From: Bacteroidia bacterium
Lineage (GTDB): Bacteria; Bacteroidota; Bacteroidia; Cytophagales; Flammeovirgaceae
Assembly: GCA_030425505.1 (NCBI GenBank)
Contig: JAUIAB010000011.1
Location: 39,736-103,735 of the forward strand
Length of the DNA stretch: 64,000 nucleotides
Direction: 5' to 3'
Both the position numbers and the translations under genes were made by a program. This document shows, piece by piece, positions 38,248 to 46,918 of this stretch (the stretch's first letter is position 1; each line of letters begins with the position of its first letter). The notes beneath the pieces are model-generated. The model did no database searches, had not been told where the DNA came from, and saw only the letters and a list, made by a program, of their open reading frames with translations.

Positions 38248-39591
38248 ATGAGTTTTACTCTTCGAAAATATGTAAGGTTTTACAAGGAGATTTTGCCTCT
38301 TGCTTTGCCTGTAGTAATTTCTAATGCAGGACAGATCCTTATTGGCATTATCGACAATGCCATGATAGGAAAATATAGTACTCTGTCTTTATCTGCATCA
38401 GGATTGGCAATTAATGTATTTAACCTATTTTTCGTTATTGGATTAGGGTATACTCTGGGCTTTACTCCTCAAATCGGAAATTTTTTTGGTAAAAAAAAGT
38501 ACAGAGATATAGGGAGGTTTTTTGGACTGGGATTAGTTCAAAGCATTTTTTTAGTTCTTTTTCTGATTATTGGCATGCACGTTTTAAGTGCTTATTTGGA
38601 CTTTATAAATCCTTCGGAAGCAGTTGTAGCAGAAGTATTGCCATACTATTATACTCTTGAGTATTCCTTATTTCCACTACTCCTCTTTTTTGCTTTTAAG
38701 CAGTTTGCAGAAGGACTTGGATCTACTAAACCAGCGATGGTATTTAGTATATTATCCAATTTGATTAATGTGATATTGAATTATTTATTGATTTATGGCA
38801 ATTTTGGCTTTGAAGAGATGGGCTTGTACGGTGCTGGTATCGCTACTCTTATTTCAAGAGTATTCTTGGCAGTAGGCTTTATATTGTATGTCTTCACCTC
38901 TTCTACGTTTAGACCTTTTTTATATAAGACGTTCTCTTTCCAGTTTTCTTGGGAAGAAATTAAGGGCTTTACAAAAACTAATTTGTCTATTGCTTTTCAG
39001 CTAATCAATGAAATTTTTGCTTTTGCTATTGGAGCATTATTAATAGGTAAAATTGGTAAAAATGAATTAGCAGCTCATCAAATTGCTATTGGTTTGGCAG
39101 CATTTACTTTTATGATTTCAAGTGGTATTGCCTCTGCAACTACTATTCTTACGAGTAAATATTACGGAGAAAACAGAATGAAGGATGTTACTAATGTCAC
39201 GGTATCAGCTGTGCATATTGTGACCTCTTTTATGTTTGTTGCAGGCATATTATTTCTTATAGCTAATACCTTTTTACCAGGATTACATACCGATGACCCA
39301 AAAGTTATTGAAATAGCGTCTTCGCTTATGTTCTTGGCAGCTATTTTCCAAATCTTTGATGGCATTCAGGTAGTCATCATAAATGCTCTCAGAGGTATTA
39401 ATGATACAACTGTCCCATCCATATTTACATTTATTGCTTTTTGGATTATATCTCTACCAGTAGGATATTATGCTTCTTTTGTTTTAGGCTATGATGAAAT
39501 TGGTATCTGGATAGGGTTTGTATCTGGACTCACTTCTGCTTCTATTTTCTATAGTTTTAGGTTTTATTATAAAATGCTTAGCTTGAAGTAA
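38248..39591 (+). CDS. MATE-family multidrug/cation efflux protein
   Basis: 447-aa integral inner-membrane protein with about 12 hydrophobic helices in two homologous halves. Typical MATE features are ALPVVISNAGQILIGIIDNAMIG in helix 1 (the first Asp-containing segment), GLGYTLGFTPQIGNFFGKK after helix 2, and the second half start SIAFQLINEIFAFAIGALLIG with AAHQIAIGLAAFTFMISSGI. Members export drugs or metabolites in exchange for Na+ or H+. The gene stands alone 106 bases after the ParA-like gene and ends 10 bases before the convergent T9SS gene. Substrate unknown. Confidence 0.9.
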   Translation: MSFTLRKYVRFYKEILPLALPVVISNAGQILIGIIDNAMIGKYSTLSLSASGLAINVFNLFFVIGLGYTLGFTPQIGNFFGKKKYRDIGRFFGLGLVQSIFLVLFLIIGMHVLSAYLDFINPSEAVVAEVLPYYYTLEYSLFPLLLFFAFKQFAEGLGSTKPAMVFSILSNLINVILNYLLIYGNFGFEEMGLYGAGIATLISRVFLAVGFILYVFTSSTFRPFLYKTFSFQFSWEEIKGFTKTNLSIAFQLINEIFAFAIGALLIGKIGKNELAAHQIAIGLAAFTFMISSGIASATTILTSKYYGENRMKDVTNVTVSAVHIVTSFMFVAGILFLIANTFLPGLHTDDPKVIEIASSLMFLAAIFQIFDGIQVVIINALRGINDTTVPSIFTFIAFWIISLPVGYYASFVLGYDEIGIWIGFVSGLTSASIFYSFRFYYKMLSLK

Positions 39592-39601
39592 AACGCTAAG
39601 G

Positions 39602-40780
39602 CTACTGCTTATATACTTTGATAGTTGCTGTTTTTGTTTTGAGGTAATAAACCCCAAGGCTAAGTTGGGACAAATCAAAAATTACTTTGGAATTATGAAT
39701 GATAGTTTGTGTAGTAAAACAGGTTATATTTTTTCCTACCATATCATAAACTCTTATTTCTTCAAGCCCTAAATTACTTCCCATCATTGTTATCTTATTG
39801 CTGCAAGGATTAGGATAAATAAATAGTGTAGAATTTTTATACTTCTGTAGGTTTATACTTTTAATTTGAAAACGTGTGAATTGCCCATCAAAATCGGTTT
39901 GCTTTAATCTGTAGTAGGATAATCCATCATATGGCTTTTCGTCAATTGTACTATATTTTAAAATTGCAGAAGAGTTTCCTGCTCCGCTAATCTTATCTAA
40001 CTCTTCCCAATCGCGTCCATTTACAGAACGTTCAATTGTAAAGTAATCATTATTGGTTTCAGATGCTGTACTCCACTCTAACTTCACATACTGGTTGCTC
40101 ACTGCTACTACTGAAAATTTGATTAATTCAATTGGCAAAGGCACAGCCTCAGCTCTTATCCATAGGTTTAAATCATTTTTTGAGCTTTCTGAAAATATAA
40201 CTTTTTCATGATCACTGTTTTGCCCAACTATCCAATGCATATTTCCGGTTAAACCACAACCATGATATATGCGAGTTGATAGAGACCCATTAACACTTCC
40301 ACATATCTTGGCTAACCTTGCTGTGTTTGTGCCAGTCCAATCATCGCTATTAGTTCCAACAGAAAGAGTACGGTCGTTTTGAAGGTTTGCTAGCACGTCA
40401 GCATCAGAGGATTGTACATCCAGTGGAATTCCAGGTCCAGAAGTAGCATTTATTCTCACATCAGTAATTAGAACAGAAGTATAAATAGCAGACGACAAAA
40501 TGGCATCAGACTGCAATGTTAGTGAAGCCGTAGTGTTATAAGAAGCTTCTGCTGTAGCTCCACTACCAGATGCCATTAAAATCCACCCGTTCTCAGCTTC
40601 TACATAGGAAGAAAATGTTGTTCCCTCAATATCAAAATGATAAATTCCGCTTGAAGGAACATGCCATGCCTGTCCTAAACTTATATACGGATCTTCGGAT
40701 GTACCTGTTTGGCAAAACGTGCAGAAGCTAATCTGCAGAAGAATCATAGAAGCTAAACAGATCTTAGTTATTCTTTTCAT
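39602..40780 (-). CDS. Secreted protein with T9SS type A sorting domain
   Basis: 392-aa exported protein. A signal peptide at 1-23 (ASMILLQISFCTFCQ) is followed by a beta-rich region with several aromatic segments (HVPSSGIYHFDIEGTTF, NDWTGTNTARLAKICGS). A fibronectin-like module at about 225-310 (LEWSTASETNNDYFTIERS, YYRLKQTDFDGQFTRF) is common in T9SS cargo. The last 80 residues are the Por secretion sorting domain (FIYPNPCSNKITMMG, LSLGVYYLKTKTATIKV). An 18-bp perfect palindrome lies eight bases upstream of the ATG. The gene ends 10 bases from the convergent MATE gene. Function beyond export is unknown. Confidence 0.85.
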   Translation of the reverse strand: MKRITKICLASMILLQISFCTFCQTGTSEDPYISLGQAWHVPSSGIYHFDIEGTTFSSYVEAENGWILMASGSGATAEASYNTTASLTLQSDAILSSAIYTSVLITDVRINATSGPGIPLDVQSSDADVLANLQNDRTLSVGTNSDDWTGTNTARLAKICGSVNGSLSTRIYHGCGLTGNMHWIVGQNSDHEKVIFSESSKNDLNLWIRAEAVPLPIELIKFSVVAVSNQYVKLEWSTASETNNDYFTIERSVNGRDWEELDKISGAGNSSAILKYSTIDEKPYDGLSYYRLKQTDFDGQFTRFQIKSINLQKYKNSTLFIYPNPCSNKITMMGSNLGLEEIRVYDMVGKNITCFTTQTIIHNSKVIFDLSQLSLGVYYLKTKTATIKVYKQ

Positions 40781-40787
40781 GTAGCAT

Positions 40788-40805
40788 TACACCAATATTG
40801 GTGTA
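40788..40805. promoter_or_regulatory. 18-bp perfect palindrome upstream of a T9SS gene
   Basis: TACACCAATATTGGTGTA is an exact palindrome eight bases upstream of the ATG at 40780 (minus). Its position fits an operator for a dimeric repressor or a 5' stem-loop. No regulator is encoded next to it. Confidence 0.5.
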
Positions 40806-40914
40806 CGTAAAATGTATAACATAGGCTTCAAATGTATCAAGTTAAGACAGACAGCATAGGATGTTATGCTACAACTTTTAAAGTCATTACGATTGCTATA
40901 TTACACATTATCAG

Positions 40915-41445
40915 CTATATATTTCTTTTCAAATTTTCAATTATTTTATCAACTTCTATTTCAGAAAAAACTCCACTTATGCTAACTTTTCCCTTTACTA
41001 TCTCAGTTTGTATCACAGGCATAGAAATAATTTGGCTGTCAACTACAATTGCGATCGGTTTTCCAAGATTATCTCTTGTTAGCGAATAGAGCCTTTGAGT
41101 TCCATACTCATTCAGTTCAATGCTAATTTCTGGAAAAGAGTTGAACTCACTGTAAACCTTTTTTACTTCTAGAATCTCCCTTAAAGTTATTGATGGTCTC
41201 TCTTCTAATTTTACGTCCTTGTTTTCTGCTTCTTTCTTATAACTTACTACAGCATAAAAACCGTTTTCCTTGTCAACTGGTATTGGCTTAAATTTATTGA
41301 TTGGGTCTTCACTTTTTTTATCATTTTCATCAAAAGTACCTTCTATCACATAGCTTTTTTCCTTTCTTGTTAGGTTACAGTTCACTAATACTATAGATAT
41401 AAGTAATAATTCAATTGTATAAAGTATAATTTTCTTGCTATTCAT
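40915..41445 (-). CDS. Lipoprotein with free-standing SecD P1-head-like domain
   Basis: 176-aa predicted lipoprotein. The N-terminal signal ends in LISIVLVNC, with Cys at about residue 23 as the lipidation site. A short charged linker follows, and residues about 75-176 resemble the head of the first periplasmic domain (P1) of SecD/SecDF: the order EISIELNEYGTQRLYSLT, GKPIAIVVDSQIISMPVIQ, GKVSISGVFSEIEVDKII is the same as in SecD. No transmembrane transport module is present, so it is not a translocase itself. It is preceded upstream by the VC0807-like gene on the same strand (115-base gap). The function is unknown. It could act at the outer leaflet on secreted proteins; that is speculation. 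Confidence 0.72.
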   Translation of the reverse strand: MNSKKIILYTIELLLISIVLVNCNLTRKEKSYVIEGTFDENDKKSEDPINKFKPIPVDKENGFYAVVSYKKEAENKDVKLEERPSITLREILEVKKVYSEFNSFPEISIELNEYGTQRLYSLTRDNLGKPIAIVVDSQIISMPVIQTEIVKGKVSISGVFSEIEVDKIIENLKRNI

Positions 41446-41559
41446 AGAAATTATTTAATATTAGATTAAGAAATGATTTTTTCCCCTTGCTAATAAAGCA
41501 CTCTTTTATGTTCAAATAAAGAACACTTTCAACTTAATAGATAAACCTTAAATACTTAG

Positions 41560-42255
41560 TTACTTGTCTTCCGAATTTAAAATCTCCTTCAATGTAAGCC
41601 CTGAAAGCTTTTTAATGCTGTTAATAAGCAGAAAAAGTGCTATGAAAAGAATGATAGTTGATGGCAGAGCAATTACAGGGAAACTTAGAGCCTGCATTTT
41701 ACCCAGCTGCTCATTAAAAATAACACTCCCAGGCTCAGCAGTAAGCATTACTTTGGCAAGGTAGTAATTTAGTGTAGCTGACAAGAAAAAAGATCCTGCT
41801 ACTAATAAGGTTATCCATTTAAGCCTTTTATTGAATAAGAATGTGTTGTTTTTAGCTTGGAGATGCTCAGAGATCTTGTTTTTGTTAAGGATTTTATCGT
41901 TGTAAATTATTTTTTCTACCATTGGGTAAGAGGTTTTTGTGGATATTATCACAAAAATTCCTATCAGTAGTGGAATACTGGCTTCTTTAACTGCAATCCA
42001 ATCTGCACTCAATTTTAGTAATCCAAATGTGCCTGTAAGTCCTGTACTTAGTATTCCTAATATGGAAAATAAGTTTGTTCTTTTTTCTTTGATTAAAGAG
42101 TACAGACCATAAACTATTGGGAATGAAAGAGCGATAACTAAGCCTTTAACTGGTCCCAAATATTCTTCCCCACTAAATTTGATAAGAATAAAAGAAGGAA
42201 TCGCTATGTTAATTATTAAATCTAATAAAGGGTTTTCCTTTTTTTTATTTGCCAC
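41560..42255 (-). CDS. VC0807-like integral membrane protein
   Basis: 231-aa protein with about six hydrophobic helices: LIINIAIPSFILIKF at 12-26, GLVIALSFPIVYGLYSLI, FSILGILSTGLTGTFGLLKL, ASIPLLIGIFVIISTK, WITLLVAGSFFLSATLNYYL and FPVIALPSTIILFIALFLLI. The first part (P-S-F-I-L then PIVYGLY) recalls the VC0807/septation-like membrane family (MFS-related). It starts at ATG 42255 and ends NSEDK. It lies upstream of the SecD-P1-like lipoprotein on the same strand. Substrate or function is not known. Confidence is moderate because the match is by pattern only. Confidence 0.65.
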   Translation of the reverse strand: MANKKKENPLLDLIINIAIPSFILIKFSGEEYLGPVKGLVIALSFPIVYGLYSLIKEKRTNLFSILGILSTGLTGTFGLLKLSADWIAVKEASIPLLIGIFVIISTKTSYPMVEKIIYNDKILNKNKISEHLQAKNNTFLFNKRLKWITLLVAGSFFLSATLNYYLAKVMLTAEPGSVIFNEQLGKMQALSFPVIALPSTIILFIALFLLINSIKKLSGLTLKEILNSEDK

Positions 42256-42349
42256 TGCTAAAAAAATATTTATTACTACGTTGTAACCTAAACGCTAAAC
42301 TTAGCATTTATTAGAGTAGGACTCATCCGTAAATTTAGGATAAAATAAA

Positions 42350-43255
42350 ATGACTACAGGTACTGTTTTTAAATCAATCACACATTATTTGAATAATCTT
42401 AAAAGTAGGTTTTTGGAACTCTTTTGGCCAAGTTTTAAAGGAGGCTTGACAATAGAGGGTGTAAATAAAATCCCAGCAGAAATTCAAAGTGAGTTTTATT
42501 TAAAAATGGAGAGGAAGATAAGAAGCCTAACACGCCGGCGGAATATTTCTTTGGTAGTTTTACTTATTGCTCTTTTTAATGGGGCTTTTCCTCTAGTTGC
42601 TGCAATTTTATTTTATTGGTGGTATATGAAAAATCATACCCTACCCTATCTATCTGAAGATCTTGCTAAAAAAATTTTAAAGAAAAGAGATAGCTATTCT
42701 TTTTTAAAGTATGTAAAAAAGAAAAAATCAAAGCATGCACGGATTTTAGACCTTCCCTACAACGAAGTTGAGCCTAAAGTTTACAATTTAAATAAGGGCT
42801 CTATGGTAGATTATAATCTTAAAACCTGGCATGTTATCAATAAAGCACAAATAGATTGGTCTGAAGATTCTGAGCTTGTGTATAAACTTTCTAGTGATGA
42901 CAAAACTTCTTTTTTACATATTAAGTATTTCAATAAAAATAGCTTCAACATTTGGGTAGGAGAACCTCTCAATATCTATATCATTGATGAAGACTTGGAT
43001 AAAAAACTAAATAATGATGTCCACCCAAATGTTTTAAGGCTTAATGGCATCTCTTTTTTCAAAGAAAACATAGAAGATGGAATATGGTATGGGTCTAATG
43101 GTTTAGATAAAAGTTCTGCTATAAAAGCATGGAACTATATTGACTCAGATAGAATGAGTTTTCTTAAAATTTTCCAATTGGAAAACCTTCAATATAAATG
43201 TTATAAGGGAAAATATGTGTCTGAGTTTGAGTTTTCAGAGATTTTGCCTGGATAA
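42350..43255 (+). CDS. Hypothetical membrane-anchored protein, possibly DUF4178-like
   Basis: 301-aa protein. An N-terminal basic region (MERKIRSLTRRRN) is followed by one strong hydrophobic segment of about 28 residues at 82-110 (LVVLLIALFNGAFPLVAAIL plus FYWWY), perhaps two short helices. The C-terminal 180 residues are soluble and contain LNKGSMVDYNLKTWHVINKA followed by strand-rich text (LVYKLSSDDKTSFLHIKYF). This N-x-G-x-x-V-D-Y...W pattern resembles DUF4178 beta-domains, which is a weak assignment. It is divergent from the VC0807-like gene and ends beside the terminator of the convergent SRP RNA gene. Confidence 0.55.
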   Translation: MTTGTVFKSITHYLNNLKSRFLELFWPSFKGGLTIEGVNKIPAEIQSEFYLKMERKIRSLTRRRNISLVVLLIALFNGAFPLVAAILFYWWYMKNHTLPYLSEDLAKKILKKRDSYSFLKYVKKKKSKHARILDLPYNEVEPKVYNLNKGSMVDYNLKTWHVINKAQIDWSEDSELVYKLSSDDKTSFLHIKYFNKNSFNIWVGEPLNIYIIDEDLDKKLNNDVHPNVLRLNGISFFKENIEDGIWYGSNGLDKSSAIKAWNYIDSDRMSFLKIFQLENLQYKCYKGKYVSEFEFSEILPG

Positions 43256-43263
43256 AAAAAAAG

Positions 43264-43361
43264 GCGAACAGAGTATCGCACCGCTACAACCAGTTACCCT
43301 TGCTGCCTTCCGACCCTGGGGGATTCCTAGGAGCTGGTCGTACCTGCTCACCAGTAGCGAA
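43264..43361 (-). ncRNA. ffs: Signal recognition particle RNA (4.5S type)
   Basis: On the minus strand the ends CGCTAC and GTAGCG pair, enclosing a long imperfect hairpin. Its apical part has the conserved SRP domain IV pattern CCCAGGGTCGGAAGGCAGCA: the GGAA tetraloop and the asymmetric A-rich internal loop that binds Ffh. A -7 box (TACTTTTG, 43392-43385) lies upstream. A short GCGA...TCGC hairpin and a T tract (from the A run at 43252-43262) end the transcript. It is the scaffold of the co-translational targeting particle. The exact mature ends are uncertain by about 10 bases. Confidence 0.88.
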
Positions 43362-43384
43362 ATTAAAAAACAGATTTACCATTT

Positions 43385-43392
43385 CAAAAGTA
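43385..43392 (-). promoter_or_regulatory. Possible -7 element of the SRP RNA gene
   Basis: TACTTTTG on the minus strand matches TAnnTTTG, about 25 bases before the conserved start of the SRP RNA. The -33 region has no exact TTG. Confidence 0.45.
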
Positions 43393-43528
43393 TTCTGAGT
43401 TATTTGGCTAATTAATATAATTTAGTTTTTTTGCACTTGTACATAAGCCAATTGACCCTTTACTAAAGAGCTTAAAAATAGTATATTACAGTTCAAAAGA
43501 TCCTAATTCAAGTCACTAGTACCAAACC

Positions 43529-45226
43529 ATGAATCATTCCAACAGTCAAACCATTGAAACCTATCCGACTGGCTTTTGGAATAAGTTGATATATGCAGGA
43601 AGTAAAGACATAGATGACAATCATAGTAAGGAAAAGATTATTCTATCAAATAGAATAACTCTACTAATAGTAGCTGGCAGCTTTCTTTTAGGTCTAATTC
43701 TACTACTTCAAGGTAATTTTGAGATAATACCAACTTTTATTCTTTTAATAGTATTAACTCCGCCGGTAGTTTTTCTAAACAGAAAAGGCAAAACAGATTT
43801 TTCAAGGGTATGGCTATCTGCAGCTATCGCTATCTCTATTTATCTGGGTACAATAGCATCTAAATGGGCAATAAAGTATGAGTTGCTCAAAACCAGCTTT
43901 ATTACGGAAGAAGATTTTTACATTCCAATGTTGCTTTTTGTATTTGCTTCTTCTCTACCATGTATATTAATTGATGTAAAAAAATGGAAACCGCTTGCTA
44001 TAACTATTTCTATTTATATCGTATGTTTTTGCTCTTATCCAGCTATCTGCAACTTTTTAGAAGTTGGTGTTGAAAAAAATGAAATTTTTTCTGACCGTTT
44101 TATCTGGATTTATAATCTGGGAATCATTTTCTTTTTTGTAATAGTCTTATCCTTTGTTTTTTTACAGAGTTTAAATAATAGATTTGAGATTGAAATTGAT
44201 CAAACTCTTCAAAAAGTCAAAGCCTCTAATGAAATACTTAGTTCAAAAAAAGAAGAACAAGAAACTGCTTATAATGAATTAAAAAACCTGAGCAATAGAA
44301 TACTACTCCAAACAGAGCAAATTGAAAAGCAAACCAATGAGCTTAACTCTATTAAAGAAAGACTTTTAAGCCAAAAAAGTCGGTTAGAGAGAAAAACGAA
44401 TGAATTAGAAAATAAAAGAACCGAGCTTTCTAAAACGAATAGTTTACTGGAAAACCAAAATGAAGAGATAAAAGCAGGAATATTATTCAGCAAACATATT
44501 CAGGAAGCTGCTTTACCTTCGCAAGGTCTTTTCGAAAAGCTATTTGAAAATTATTTTATTTATTTTAAACCTAAAGATATTGTATCTGGAGATTTTTATT
44601 TTTTACAAGAAATAAAGGGTAAAATATTTCTTGCGGTAGCAGACTGTACTGGCCACGGAGTACCTGGAGCATTAATAGCTATGATTGCTACTAATTCTTT
44701 GAAAAGGATAATTAACACCTTTAATGATTTTACCCCAAGTGAAATTTTAGAAGCAACAAATAAAGATATTGTCAATGCTCTTAACCAAGAAAACAGAGAT
44801 GCAACAAATGACGGAATGGATATAGCTTTATGCATAATTGAGAAAAAAGATAGTAACACTAGTATTCGATTTGCTGGTGCGAAAAGATCTTTGCTTTATT
44901 CTGAAGAAGATAAAGAAGATGTTAAAGAAATAAGTGGAGCGAGAAAAAGTATTGGAGGGTTTAAAAAAGAAAAAACAAAGCCATTTGTAACTCACAATAT
45001 AACTCTAAATGCTGGATCTGTTTTGTATTTATTCACGGATGGTTATACAGACCAAAATAATACGGTAAAGAAAAAGCTTGGTGTAGCATCTTTCGTAAAG
45101 CTTCTAAACTCTTTTCAGGGCGAACCGTTTTCGACAAGAAAAGAGCTTTTAGAGACCTCGTTAATTAAACATCAAGGTGATATGACACAAAGAGATGACA
45201 TTGCAATTATTGGAATACAACTTTAA
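43529..45226 (+). CDS. Membrane-bound SpoIIE-family serine phosphatase
   Basis: 565-aa membrane protein. Residues about 45-215 hold six hydrophobic helices (e.g. ITLLIVAGSFLLGLILLLQ, LGIIFFFVIVLSFVFLQ). A coiled coil follows at about 220-325 (SLNNRFEIEIDQTLQKVKAS and onward). The C-terminal 240 residues are a PP2C-like SpoIIE domain. The metal-binding aspartates are all present: D355 (VSGDF), D372 (VADCTGHGVPGA), D428/D431 (NDGMDI), D504 (LFTDGYTD) and D556/D557 (TQRDDI). It should therefore be active on phospho-Ser/Thr, for example on an anti-sigma-factor antagonist. A related but degenerate gene follows 18 bases later. The input sensed by the membrane part is unknown. Confidence 0.9.
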   Translation: MNHSNSQTIETYPTGFWNKLIYAGSKDIDDNHSKEKIILSNRITLLIVAGSFLLGLILLLQGNFEIIPTFILLIVLTPPVVFLNRKGKTDFSRVWLSAAIAISIYLGTIASKWAIKYELLKTSFITEEDFYIPMLLFVFASSLPCILIDVKKWKPLAITISIYIVCFCSYPAICNFLEVGVEKNEIFSDRFIWIYNLGIIFFFVIVLSFVFLQSLNNRFEIEIDQTLQKVKASNEILSSKKEEQETAYNELKNLSNRILLQTEQIEKQTNELNSIKERLLSQKSRLERKTNELENKRTELSKTNSLLENQNEEIKAGILFSKHIQEAALPSQGLFEKLFENYFIYFKPKDIVSGDFYFLQEIKGKIFLAVADCTGHGVPGALIAMIATNSLKRIINTFNDFTPSEILEATNKDIVNALNQENRDATNDGMDIALCIIEKKDSNTSIRFAGAKRSLLYSEEDKEDVKEISGARKSIGGFKKEKTKPFVTHNITLNAGSVLYLFTDGYTDQNNTVKKKLGVASFVKLLNSFQGEPFSTRKELLETSLIKHQGDMTQRDDIAIIGIQL

Positions 45227-45244
45227 GTATAAGCATAGATAAAA

Positions 45245-46918
45245 ATGCTAATAGCGATTAAAAAAATTTGGGGGGAAATTTCAGAGCTGGGAGTTAACCC
45301 TGAGCTCACCGTAGGTGTTAGAAAAAAAGTAATCTTAAGCAATCAAGTAGCATTTATTTTTTTGATAGCTATAGTTCTTTTTACTATTGCTTTTGTGCTT
45401 CAGAAGAATTACGCCCCATTCTTTACTTTATCTCTTCTATTTATTACGGCACTTCCTGTTTTATTTTTTAATTATTTTAAGAAAATATATACTTCCAGAC
45501 TTTGGATAGTAATTGCTTTTCCTCTTACTATGTTTATAGCAAATATTGCAACAAAAAAAGCAATAAAGCTTGGTTGGATAAAGTCAGGTATAAATGGGAA
45601 TATAGAACCTTTTCTCAGTCCGTTAATTACTATTGCTGGTCTAATAGTTTTAGCTGCAACTCTTCTTGATACCAATAAAAGGGTGCAACAAATTATTGGA
45701 GGTGTTATCTTGGTAATTTGCATAATTACTACTCCCTTTCTATTAGATCTGCTAAAGATTTCTCCTAAAGATTTTGGCATACTAGATTTTCGGTTTGATG
45801 TGTATCAAGCCTTTGGGATTTTTGTGATTTTTGCTATGGGAGCTGCTTTCGTTTTTTTACAAAAGATCAACCAAACTTATGAAAACCAGCTTCTCAATAC
45901 TACAAATAGATTAAACGCTGCTAATAAAGATCTTGAAAAACGAAAAATAGCAATACAAGAAGCGCAAAAAGAGCTTCAGCTATCTCTTCAACAGATAGAA
46001 AATCAAAGGAAAGAGATACAAGCAAAAAAGACCCAGCTAGAAAGAGATACAAGTATATTAGAGGAACAGAAGGATAGTCTTGAAGATATTATTGATGATA
46101 TTGAAAGTGAGCAGAAAAAGCTTACAGAAATTAACAAGGTTGTTGAAATAAATAATAAGAATATTGAGAGTAGCATAAGTTATGCTAAAAAAATTCATGA
46201 CTCCCTCTTAACCTCTGAAGAGTTGTTTATCAAATATTTTAAAGAAAATTTCTTGCTTAGCTTTCCTGTAAGTGGTATTTCAGGTAATTTTCACTGGTTA
46301 CAGAAAACTTCTAATACTATTTACTTTGCTCTCATAGAAACTGGTATGTACGGTGTGCCTGGTGCTTTTTTGAGTATTATCTGTTCAGAAATTTTCAAAA
46401 AAATTACCTCTAGGCACAAAGAAATATCTTTAGAGCTACTGGTAGAAAACTATAATAGTTTGCTTTGGAGCAACTTGCAGTCTTTTGATCTAAGTAGTAG
46501 AAAAAGTAGGTTTTATTCTGCTATTTGCAGTTTTGAAAAGCTAAAAAAAAGCAATGAGGTTAAAATCAACTATATAGGAGATGGCATCCCAGCTTTTATC
46601 CTAGATGATGATGTCACTAAAAAGATTTCATCAAAAATTTTTGATCTAGGTAAGAATGAAACTCTTAAAGAAGTAGTAAAACCAGAAACTATCACTGTGA
46701 AAAAGGGAGCACATTTTTTTATAGTTACTAAAAGCCTTTTTAGTCAAGAAAATAAAGTAGGAACTTCCTTTGGAGAAGACCACTTGGAAATGCTTATTGA
46801 AGCTTTCGCTAACATTCCTTTGGGAAAGCAAAAAATGCATTTAGAAAAAGCCATTAGCAATCACATAAATCAGGTGAAGCAGAAAAAAGACATCTCCGTA
46901 GCCGGATTTAGTTTATAA
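45245..46918 (+). CDS. Degenerate SpoIIE-like membrane protein (probable pseudophosphatase)
   Basis: 557-aa protein with the same plan as its upstream neighbour: six N-terminal membrane helices, a long coiled coil (about 210-310, VFLQKINQTYENQLLNTTNR onward) and a C-terminal SpoIIE-like domain. The two are clearly paralogous by layout and by shared segments (GVPGA, LRKxI-like helices). Nearly all metal ligands are changed: ISGNF has N348 for Asp, IETGMYGVPGA has E365 for Asp, VTKSLFSQ replaces FTDGYTDQ, and KQKKDISV replaces TQRDDIAI. The NDGMD motif is gone. It is therefore unlikely to hydrolyse phosphoproteins and may instead bind or regulate. It lies 18 bases after the active gene and overlaps the convergent oxidoreductase gene by 11 bases. 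Confidence 0.8.
   Translation: MLIAIKKIWGEISELGVNPELTVGVRKKVILSNQVAFIFLIAIVLFTIAFVLQKNYAPFFTLSLLFITALPVLFFNYFKKIYTSRLWIVIAFPLTMFIANIATKKAIKLGWIKSGINGNIEPFLSPLITIAGLIVLAATLLDTNKRVQQIIGGVILVICIITTPFLLDLLKISPKDFGILDFRFDVYQAFGIFVIFAMGAAFVFLQKINQTYENQLLNTTNRLNAANKDLEKRKIAIQEAQKELQLSLQQIENQRKEIQAKKTQLERDTSILEEQKDSLEDIIDDIESEQKKLTEINKVVEINNKNIESSISYAKKIHDSLLTSEELFIKYFKENFLLSFPVSGISGNFHWLQKTSNTIYFALIETGMYGVPGAFLSIICSEIFKKITSRHKEISLELLVENYNSLLWSNLQSFDLSSRKSRFYSAICSFEKLKKSNEVKINYIGDGIPAFILDDDVTKKISSKIFDLGKNETLKEVVKPETITVKKGAHFFIVTKSLFSQENKVGTSFGEDHLEMLIEAFANIPLGKQKMHLEKAISNHINQVKQKKDISVAGFSL

Noticed and set aside
43215..43415. Plus-strand open frame of 66 codons
   Set aside because: It lies over the SRP RNA gene and its promoter; the RNA pattern is strong and the peptide has no family features.
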